A DNA stretch of 64,000 bases. Source: Stromatinia cepivora. Its lineage: Eukaryota; Ascomycota; Leotiomycetes; Helotiales; Sclerotiniaceae. The translations under genes and the position numbers were made by a program. The notes beneath the pieces were generated by a model. The model was not told where the DNA came from. It did not search any database and saw nothing but the letters and a program-made list of their open reading frames with translations. How positions within the stretch are numbered: position 1 is the stretch's first letter; every line of letters begins with the position of its first letter. The stretch is from the NCBI GenBank assembly GCA_014898415.1, contig RCTD01000003.1, positions 2,046,001 to 2,110,000 on the forward strand, in the 5' to 3' direction. Below, one piece after another: positions 34,197-43,534 of this stretch.

Positions 34197-36339
34197 CTTT
34201 GTTTTGCTTTTGTAATATTATAATTACTAATTCTTTTGTATATTCGAAATAGATATATTCAATAGAATAATTGCTAGTATATTATTACAATAGTATAGCG
34301 AAGATTGGTTTTTTGTAGTTTATTTCTTCAAGATCATGGTTATCGCTAAACTGAATTACAAAGTTCATAATAAAGAAATACTATCAATTATTCGATCTTT
34401 TAATTATTAAAAAGTAGAATTTATTGGTTTACTATATAAAATCAAGGTTTATATTGATTATAAGGCTCTCGAATATTTCATAACTATTAAGATCTTCAAT
34501 ATCTGATAAATTCGTTGGGCAGAAGTTTTAATCGATTATAATTTCATTATTATATATCGCTCTGGAAAAGATAATTTTTTTGCCGATGTTTTAATTTGTC
34601 GGATCGACGAATTGGATTTCCAGAATTATATCAAAAAGAAGAATCGTCTTCAATAGTTTATTAAAGACAATTAAATTGATATCGAAATTATAAGGAAAGT
34701 TTTACAAAAGTATTATTCAGACGAAATAGTAATTATTAGTATCGATTTGAATAAAATCATTCCTCGATTCGATTTAGTTAATTGTATTATCAAAGCAAAT
34801 AAAATTATAGATAATTTGTTAGTATTTAGAATACAAGTTATTCAAGGTTACAAATATATATCATTTCAAAATGATTTCTTGCTTTATAATGATTGTTTAA
34901 TAATACCCAATATCGATAACCTTCGAATTTATCTGATTTGTAAAATTCATAATTCTATTTCCATTGTTTATCCTAGTACAAGTAAAACTTACTTTTTATT
35001 ATCTCAACAATACTATTGATTCAGAATGTATAATACTGTAGTTAGATATATATACAATTGTTATACTTATAAATACAATTCCATTTTATACAATTATACC
35101 CCTGGTTTATTGCATCTATTTCTGATTTCTAATCGAATATAACAATATGTTACTATAGATTATTGCAGCTTTAATAAAGATAAATACGGATATAACAACA
35201 TTTTAATTATTATTGATCGATTAACAAAATAAACTATTTTTATATTTTATTATAAATCAATTGATATTCGAGTTTAAATATAATTATATCTTTATTATAT
35301 ATATCGATATTATAATCCCTTTAACATTATAGTATTAGATCGCGGCCCCCAATTCATATCATAGTTCTGGAAGGAATTCAGTCAAATTTTAGGAATCGAT
35401 TTCAAACTATTTATTGTTTATTATTCTCAAACCGATAATTAAATTGAGATCTATAATTAGTACTTTTAATAATAATTAAAATTGTTTATTAACTATTATT
35501 AAAACAATTAATCAGAATTTCTATTTATAATGAATTACACGCAATTTATTCTTCTATACAATTCTTTAAGAGGGTTTACATTTTACAAAACCCTATATGG
35601 GTATGCACCGAAATGTATATAGGAATGAAAGGAAGATATTAATAAACCAACAGATGATATAAATATATATGATATCCGTATATATACAAAACATAATAGA
35701 TTAACTTTTATGTGAATAAAAGAAAGCTTATTGTATATCCAAGCCAAGATATCGAAATCCATGAATGCTTATTAGTATAAAATCGATTTCGATATCGGAG
35801 ATTATATATAACTCAATATAAAGAGTTATTTTATCTAGAGATTATTCAAGAAACTGGATTTCTTAATTCAAAAAAGATTCAAGATTATTAATCGATTTGG
35901 GAATTCTTTTAAGTTCGAATTTCTGATTATAATGAAAATTCATTTTATTTTTCTTTTAGATCAATTATACAAAGTATATAACAATCCTCTTCCTAATCAA
36001 ATATTCGAACCACCTCCGCCTATTAATATAATTGATGATTCGGAATAAAAAGTGGAAAAGGTTCTAACAATAAAGAAAATACGAAAAACCCTATTATACA
36101 AAATCTTATAATTTAATAATAATATTGATCTTATTTAATATCTTATTTCTGATCTTAAAACATCATTATATCTTTTATGCGATTTTCATCTGGTCAATTC
36201 AATGTTGTCTGATCCTCCTAATCGATTAATTAATTGGATAAAGTTTTATAAAAACAAAAAGGATAATTATAATTATATAGATAACGATTCATTTATAAAA
36301 CTAAAGGAAAGAAAAGTGTTTTTCAATATAACAGATTAG
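34197..36339 (+). pseudogene. truncated gypsy pol of element E: RNase H, integrase, chromodomain
   Basis: Starting directly at the LTR of A, the plus strand carries the tail of reverse transcriptase/RNase H (LNYKVHNKEILSIIRSF, YIDYKALEYFITIK, DYNFIIIYRSGKDN). Next are an H2C2-type region (34747-35019), the integrase core (DYCSFNKDKYGYNNIL, DRGPQFIS, FWKEFSQILGIDFKL, YYSQTDN) and a chromodomain (LLDQLYKVYNNPLP, PPPPINIIDDSE, then EKVLTIKKIRKTLLY). The frame ends at a TAG at 36337-36339. Stops are fewer than in A or B. The 5' two thirds of E are missing, so it was cut by the rearrangement or insertion that placed A beside it. Confidence 0.88.
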
Positions 36340-36960
36340 ATATTATGATTTTATGATGATGTGTATATATATGATTATAAAAGAATCAAAAATCTATACA
36401 AATTCGAGGGAATTTGATTATATATATATATGGCCCAAGCTTCATACAACAGACGAGCTGTTATCATCAAGACAATACAAAGGCAATATATTTCAAAAAA
36501 GTTATACTTATAATCATTTCAAAAATTATATAAAAGGAAGCTTGAATATAGTAAAAACGAAATATAACATTATCTTTATCGATTTCGTTCAATTTGATTG
36601 ATTTGATCAATTTGATTGATTAACTTGATTGATTTCGGAATTGATTATATTAATCATTCATTATTACTATACTACAATTCAATCTTCTTCCCTTTTCTAT
36701 TGAAACTTTTTCTTTTCAAAGGTTCTCCAAATCAAAGAAAATACGAATCAATATTAATTTAACCAATTGATGAACGATTTGATCGATTTGATCAATTCAT
36801 TCATCATTTTGGTCAATTTGATCGATTAATTTGATCAACTTGATCAATTTCCAATAAATTAATCAAATCAACTAAAATAACCAATTTAATTAATTTAAAG
36901 CTCATAAATCTTCACAAAACCTGATTTTTGATAAAATAGTAATGGAATAAAGAAGTGAAA
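36340..36960 (+). repeat. 3' non-coding region of element E with TTGAT-type short repeats
   Basis: At 36585-36650 and 36775-36850 the sequence is built of imperfect TTTGATTGA / TTTGATCAA units of about 9 bp, partly palindromic. The rest is AT-rich without a recognisable gene. A purine-rich run ends at 36960, just before the LTR. Confidence 0.55.
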
Positions 36961-37277
36961 TGTTCGAGGGTGAACTTTTCCGAAAGAGAAAGTAATATTA
37001 TAAATTGTGAATTATAGAAGACTAACCACGTGATATTTTTTATCTCCTATATCAATTTATAAACTAATCATCCGTACACATACATTATAAATTATACAAT
37101 TTAATATAGTAAAATAATAACCCTAATAACATATATATACAACCCCGTAACCTACAAATGGGTATTTATATATATATATTTAGTTGCTCCTTACAAGCCA
37201 TAATTCTTTAGTTGTAGATTCTAAAAAACATAATTGACCCTGTTTATTCAGCTCTACTACGGCTCTTGTGCGTCACA
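36961..37277 (+). repeat. 3' LTR of element E
   Basis: Begins TGTTCGAGGG after a purine-rich run and ends GTGCGTCACA. Positions 37001-37277 are the reverse complement of 1071-1347, so E and G belong to one family. The last 40 bp are nearly unmutated; the middle is strongly AT-shifted. Confidence 0.75.
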
Positions 37278-38123
37278 TAATGAATTTCGGATAATTATTT
37301 TTATATAAATACAGATTTTAATAAATTATCTTAAGTTTTCATATAAATAACAAAAGTTTGAAAATCGTTAATTTTGATGTGATTTTGTTTTAAAGAAACC
37401 AGTCGCTCGAAAGTCGATCTCAGATCAAAATCTAGATATATATATATACCGGTATGTATCAATGTGATCAGGACTGTATTAGAGTGAGTATATTATTGAT
37501 ATAATATAATATTCAGTAATTCTAAAAAATAATCGATTAATCGATATATATATATAATCTAATAATATAAAATAATCTAAAGATCGTTTCAAACTATCTA
37601 TTTATTTTGTATATATATATATATATAGTTTCACCAGAGTGAAATATTAAAAAGTTAAAATATATAAAAGAGGAATTGATATTTTGATACTTTTAATTAG
37701 AAGCTTGTTTTATTTCTTCTTATTTCTGGATTGCAAGATATAGTCTTAGTAGATCGATTCTTGGGTTTGGTTTATAAGATTATAATCGATTTCATTTATT
37801 CATTCACTCGCCCACTTGCTCGCCACCGCGGGGCCCGAAGAATTTGGAGTACAATACTAAGTATATATTCCTACATGACCTTCAGCTAGAAAATTTTTTC
37901 GCGAATAGGCGGTAAATAGATAGCTAGTCATTCTCCTGGTATTTCCACGATTCCTAATTTAACGCCTTTGTTTACAATACAATAATACGAGGAAAAAGTC
38001 CAATGATTCCAGCGCCGTAGTGGGATGAATGTGTATCGACGTGTAGAAACTACTTCGTCGTATCATATCATCATGTTCTCAAACTGATATACTCCCTAAG
38101 CCCAAGCTCGTAAACTTCCTCGC
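37278..38123. other. AT-rich flank and boundary to the gene island
   Basis: From 37278 to about 37800 the DNA is AT-rich with (TA)n runs (37436-37450 and 37612-37626) but no recognisable element. From about 37800 composition abruptly becomes balanced and stays so to the end. 37800-38123 is the 3' flank of the amine oxidase gene. Confidence 0.6.
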
Positions 38124-40391
38124 TCACAATTTACTCCCCTCCTTAACACAACACACATCCCCATTTGTTCCGATCACCGCAGCCCCAGTCTCCCGATGAT
38201 GTTGCGCAGCACTATCCTTTGCCAGTACACTCTTATTAAAACTCTGCTCTGAAGGAGGAACATCAATCGCCGGATTCTTCGTAAAGAAGTTAACCGGTTT
38301 CAAAGTCACCTTAATAATCTCAACCGGCATAACCGGGAAATCTTCAATTCTTGGTACATGGTTAATACCAAATTGAACCCAGACGACAATATCATCATCT
38401 TGTACATTATCCTGCCGAGCCGCGAAAGAACGTACACCGGTTCCACCGCGAGATTGGTTTGTGTATTTGCCTCCGGCGTAGAGTTCGTCATCGCGGTAGG
38501 AAGTAACATAAATATTGTGATCGGCGAATTCGGCACGTTTGAAATGGAAGGAATCTTGATCCGCGAGCATTTTTTGGAAGGGAGGAACGTGGATTTTATA
38601 GGCGACGGGTTTTCCGTTGATGGGGTTTTTGATGGAGGAATTTTGGATCTTGAAGGTGCGGTTGACGTCGTAGTTGAGATCGTATCCGCCGGAGGTGGTG
38701 ATGGGAGTGCTGTCTACGGTGTAGCCAACTCCGTGTGGGTTGAAGTCGCTGCGGGGCATTGCGTGCGCTTCCTCATAGACGACACTGTTGAGGGGACCGT
38801 CGATCATGGGGTCTACGCGGAGGGAGAAGATGTGTTGATGGTGGGAAGCGAGAACACCGGGGTGAACGACAGTTCCCCATGGAACGGTGAGACCTTCGTC
38901 GATGGGTTGAGTTGAAAGGATACCAGTGGCTCGGACCTCATACATAACTTCTCCAGCTTGGTTGAATTGGAAAGCGAGGATATATTCGTAGTTTGCGACT
39001 GTGATGATAGATTGAAGAACGAGTTCTCTGTTACGGACGACAGCTGCACGACCAGTTCTGTAATTGGTGTGTTTCCATCCGATACCGTTATCTTGCTCGT
39101 GAATGCAGACTACATTTGGCATTTCGAGAATTCCTCCTTTGTCGTCATTGAGAACGGCGGAGAGGTAATGGATTGAGCCAAGACAATCACATCCGAGTTG
39201 GAGGTTGTTTGCCATGATACCAGCACCTGCATCACCAAGATCAAAGGCAGCCTTTCTGTGGAATGGGTTACGAGGATCGGCATATGGAATGTTCATATCT
39301 GAAAGGGATAATCTGTAGAAGAGAGGACGCCCATCATAGTGAACATCGTAAAGAACCATGCCTTCTCTCTGGTTGAATCCAACCTTGAAGGTCCATTTTT
39401 GCCACGCGATAGTATGTCCTTGTTCGCTGAATTGGGATACTTTAAATGAAGCACCTTCTGGTTGAATAACATTCAATGGCTTAAGATCTTTTCGGAGATC
39501 TTGTGCTTCGGGAATATATTCGTTGGCAGGTTGGACTTTATATGGAGATGGTTCCTTGGTTGTGTGATCGGCTCCAGTTGGCATGAAATCGATACGTGTA
39601 ACCTTCATAGTCTCTGCACTGATGACTGGAGAAATGGTAAGTGGCATAGCATAATGGTTGCTATCAGCTTCGTTGGAATTCTTTGGATCCCGAATATAGA
39701 GGAAACATTGATAGAAGCGCTTATCATCGGTGAAAAGGCCATCGTTAATTCCATCGGAACCTGGGAATCGTCAGTATAACTTCCATTTCGAAATATGAAG
39801 TAAACTCACCATAAATCCATGGGTCACAAACAATCACGGTGTCTTCTGGCAATTGAAGCTTTGCAATCTCGGCCTTTACTCCTTCATCCTTCAAGGCAGC
39901 TAATTCCACTGCGATGATTTCTTCTCCATCGGCGTTACTGTGGACGTTTGGGCCAAGTCTGACATTACTCTCTACCTGTCCAGTAGACAGATTGATGATA
40001 GCTTCGTGTAATTTATCCTGCAAAAGACATATTAACATCAACCGCCGAGGAAATTAGAAATTTGCCACTGGAGCAAATAAATATGAAGCAAAAGCCAATC
40101 GATCGAACTCACAGTATTCTTAATATAGTAAACCACAAAACTTCTTCTATCAATCTTTGGGAGAGCAGATCCCGAATGCTCAGCAGTGAGAAATGGAAAT
40201 AATTCAGTCTTATTTGGTTCTTGAAGAGTAATGGACTTGAATTGAATTGTAACCTCAGCAGGCCATGATCCCTTAAGGATCTGTGAACTCTGTAAGATCT
40301 CGGAAGCAGTCAATGGACCAAGAGGATGCTCCAAAGTAGTTTTCTTTGCACCCACAAATGGGAGCGAGACTGGGACTTGTTCTGTAGACAT
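38124..40391 (-). CDS. copper-containing primary amine oxidase, peroxisomal
   Basis: Exons 40113-40391, 39810-40017 and 38124-39760 (introns of 95 and 49 bp, GT..AG) join in frame to 707 residues, the normal size for fungal copper amine oxidases. These enzymes oxidise primary amines to aldehydes, releasing ammonia and hydrogen peroxide. Visible are the topaquinone tyrosine in the NYEY motif (about residue 420), the general-base Asp in AFDLGD (about 336), two copper ligands in HHQH (about 470 and 472) and the third in the GINHVPRIEDFPVMP block (about 630). The C-terminus is SKL, a type-1 peroxisomal signal, fitting disposal of peroxide by catalase. The start ATG precedes a typical N2-domain sequence (HPLGPLTASEI). 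Its 3' end is about 300 bp from the AT-rich block, yet the coding sequence shows no RIP. Confidence 0.95.
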
Positions 40392-42052
40392 ACTGTGTGA
40401 AGGCGGATGTGTATATCAACAGAATCTATGAGGAAAAGTACAGAGGAAAGGAAAAGATGGGAAACGAATGGCAGACGAAGGAACCCCTCAATATATGTAA
40501 GATTTATTTCTACCAGAATCTGAGCCAAGATCTAAGTATTTCAATTATGAATGACTATTGCACGATAACTTTCCATTACAATCTATTGGACACCTCTTTC
40601 GAAAAATGGCATAATCTTATCGTGGCTCCTATGAAAAGTTGCATATATTTCATGTCTGTACCCCACCTATTTGTTTTTATCATCGCATGGACATTCCAAA
40701 TGGAGCAACGCGCGAGGTTCGGATGATGATAGGTAGGTAGTTGATAGCAGTGATAGGTGACAACTCCATGATTCAAGCATCGATTGCTGATTACTGATGA
40801 AGATACGTTGCTTGGCAAACATTTGCTTGATGTTTGCTTGTCATAAAGATTATGCTAGGGTTTGATGTATCGACGGTGATATTGATTGTTTATGTTGTGA
40901 ATCGTGATAGTTCTATCGGAAATGCTTCCATTATCATCCGACGTTTTTGTGGAACCCTTCGACTCCATGTTTCGCATGTACCTTCCTAAAAAGTACTGTG
41001 GCTATTCCGGATACTTCTCTCTATTCTTATCTACTTGAAAGCATTGCATTCTATTTCGTTTTCGACATCCATACATACCAACAGTCGGTGCATGGGTCAA
41101 ATTCATCAGACACTATAGAGTTGAACGATACTTGCTGAAATCATTCATTCTGAATCAACAATGATGATATGGCATTATGACAAGATCAACTCAATTTTGA
41201 ATGAACAATGAGCTTCGGGTGTTTGCCAGGCGTCTCACAATCTGCGTACACATTGACATATCAAAAAATCGACCAAATCTAACCTATTACCCCCAAACAA
41301 GCGATCACCCAACAGAATCCAATGAAGTTCCTGAACATTTATAACATCTCTGAATCACTCATCCCATCCACAAATGGCCGACGTATCCTAAGCGAAGGGG
41401 AAAACTAGTGAATGAAGTGTAGCTCAAAAGTCATATCTCGGAAGTTCATAAATCTCGCTATGTGTAATACCTGGAAGAAATGGACTTCTTATATTATTCC
41501 CGCTGTCTATAGTGATTAATCAAGAAATCTTTCTACCCGAGTGTCCTTGTCAGATATGATTAATATTGGTGATATTTTGAATCACTCATGTTGTGGTAAC
41601 AATAATCCATTCACAGCCGTTTGGCGAATCGTAAGCGGAAGTAGAAAGGGGCAGAGTGCTAGTGAACACAACAAAATGTTAGGTTAGATTCACAAAGAAA
41701 GAAGAATAGAGTCAAAGAGCCAGGACACCTGATTGTAAGATCAGAAATGTGTACTTTTTTAATATGCTAATTCATTATTGTAATTAGACTGCGCATGATT
41801 ATTTGATGAATGAAGCTATAGAAACCTCGCATTGCCTGCAATGAACATATCCCATACGAGACCCAACGTGTGAAGATCAAATAAACTAGATAAACCCTCA
41901 TGAAAAACCATATAGTAGAACCCCACACTTTGTCACAAGTAAACTCCTCGAAACGATATAGGCCATTCTCAATCACAATTCGCATAATCCACCTACATCT
42001 CAAATACCCCAAACCATCATGTAACCCCCAGAAACAACTCTCCAGAAGCCTC
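40392..42052. other. intergenic, amine oxidase upstream region and downstream flank of the next gene
   Basis: No supported gene. Short open stretches on both strands have no recognisable domain. The part next to 40392 is the amine oxidase promoter; I see no defined element in it. Confidence 0.5.
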
Positions 42053-42694
42053 CTAATCCCCCGTAATATAAACCCAAATCAACGGCCCCTGCCCCGGCAA
42101 CCCCGTTCTCCTCCTGCCCGTCTCCCACCCCAAATCCTTCAAAGTCATCTTCATCCTATCCTTGTTCCCCCCCTTAAAAACCATCCCTTTAGTCCACTTC
42201 CCATTCCCCACTTCCTGAACCTCCGTCATCACATTCTTATCCGCATCCTCATTACTACAACCCAACTGCTGCATCATTTCCTTAACCGTCATACTAGCCG
42301 GAATAAAGAATTTTCGATGGTTAATTGCATCGTGAGTGTAGAGCGGGGAGTTTGCTTGCCAAGGTGGTGTTGAGCCGGTGACGAATACGTGAACGAGACA
42401 GTGCGAGGTGGGGAAGAGATAGTTGTAGCCTGGGGGAAGACCGATGCCGCCGAAGTGGTTTTGGACGTTGACGCCGGGCATACCGCTTTTATCAGTGGAA
42501 GGAGGTGCTGGATAGGTACCGGGGAAATGATACTGAGGAGCTACGAAACCTGGTGGACCATAGCTTGCAGTAGAATAAGGGTCGAGATACCCATAGGGAG
42601 GTGGAGCGTAACCCATTGGGAATGCCATACCGGTGTTTGGGGGAGGTGGGCCGGAATCCCGACCGTGAAAGGTATTATATGGTACGCTGGACAT
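42053..42694 (-). CDS. proline/glycine/tyrosine-rich protein with conserved-looking C-terminal domain, unknown function
   Basis: A 213-residue frame starts at ATG 42692-42694. Residues 1-90 are rich in Pro, Gly and Tyr (YNTFHGRDSGPPPP near the start, then APPPYGYLDPYSTASYGPPG). Residues about 95-213 look folded: YLFPTSHCLVHVFVTG, HRKFFIPASMTVKEMMQQLGC and a basic segment ending GQGPLIWVYITGD. The RKFFIPASMTVKEMM stretch resembles a ubiquitin-like beta-strand/helix start, but I do not recognise the family. The frame is contiguous with the open frame upstream (42698-43168), from which only one TAA separates it, and both halves contain the same HGRD-x-GPPPP motif. It may be the second half of one protein. 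Confidence 0.55.
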   Translation of the reverse strand: MSSVPYNTFHGRDSGPPPPNTGMAFPMGYAPPPYGYLDPYSTASYGPPGFVAPQYHFPGTYPAPPSTDKSGMPGVNVQNHFGGIGLPPGYNYLFPTSHCLVHVFVTGSTPPWQANSPLYTHDAINHRKFFIPASMTVKEMMQQLGCSNEDADKNVMTEVQEVGNGKWTKGMVFKGGNKDRMKMTLKDLGWETGRRRTGLPGQGPLIWVYITGD

Positions 42695-43168
42695 TTATGG
42701 TCTTAGACTGGAAGGATAAATAACGGGAACTTGTGCGATGATAGGTTGGTAGAATCGTTGTTGGGATGGAAAAGGATGCTGAGGTGGATATGGCGGAGGT
42801 GGTGGTCCTGGATCTCTACCGTGGTATCTATTCCAACCACTTGAGGTGTCGGCTACTGCTGTGAGTTCTTGATAGTAGAAGATTTCGCAGCCGGCAATGT
42901 CGAAGATTTGTATACGGAGAAGCTGGACTTTTTGAATGATGCTAAAGGGATCACAGAGTGTTTTGTACGTTACGATGACTTGCACGTCTTCGTGTGGAGG
43001 TAAAGTTACAAATCTTGATTCTTGGGAGGACGCCACGATGGCGAGCTGAGCATAGATATGCCGGTCTTTTCTGGTAGTTTGATGGAGGTATAGTGTAGCG
43101 AACGTAAAGGTATGAGCGATAGGGAGCTTAAAAGGGTGTTGTAGATGGGTAGAATGTTGATGACTTGT
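42695..43168 (-). pseudogene. in-frame open region upstream of the 42053-42694 gene, probable 5' part or exon
   Basis: The same reading frame is open from 43168 down to a TAA at 42695-42697. It encodes KDRHIYAQLAIVASSQESR, VTLPPHEDVQVIVTYKTL, LLRIQIFDIAGCEIFYYQEL and NRYHGRDPGPPPPPYPP. The beta-strand-like pattern is not random. There is no in-frame ATG; an upstream ATG (43192-43194, MALLRSK) followed by GTAAAC could be a first exon, but I cannot fix an acceptor with confidence. The TAA directly before ATG 42692 means either stop readthrough, two overlapping-style products, an undetected intron, or a broken gene. Confidence 0.4.
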
Positions 43169-43534
43169 TTACTTTTCGAACGAAGGAGAGCCATGAATAA
43201 ATAGAGAAGATGAAAAGGATTGGACTTGAACCAAAAACAATAGAGGTTGTGAATGGAGAAAACATTTGTGAATCATGGAACATTTTTAATTGACAAACTT
43301 GTCTCCAATGATTCAGGGAAAACTTCATTGTACACATCAGAAACATACTAAAACATTAATTTGCAGTTAAAGAATGAATCGCCTACAAACTATCTTGGGT
43401 ATATTGTTGAATTCTGTGAATGCTAGATGAACCTAACCTTGAGGTCATCTCCATGATATTGGTACAAAAATGCTGTAGTTTTCCACCTATCCTTGAAATG
43501 CTTAAAAATACCGATGAAGTTCGATTTTAATGAT
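43169..43534. other. intergenic / possible first exon and downstream flank of CFT2
   Basis: Contains the candidate first-exon ATG at 43192-43194 for the neighbouring minus-strand gene; no other supported gene. Confidence 0.4.

Noticed and set aside
38358..38915. 185-codon plus-strand frame
   Set aside because: It is the antisense shadow of the amine oxidase exon 3.
43215..43240. tRNA B-box-like GGTTCAAGTCC on the minus strand
   Set aside because: No matching A box or cloverleaf; T-stem pairing is incomplete.
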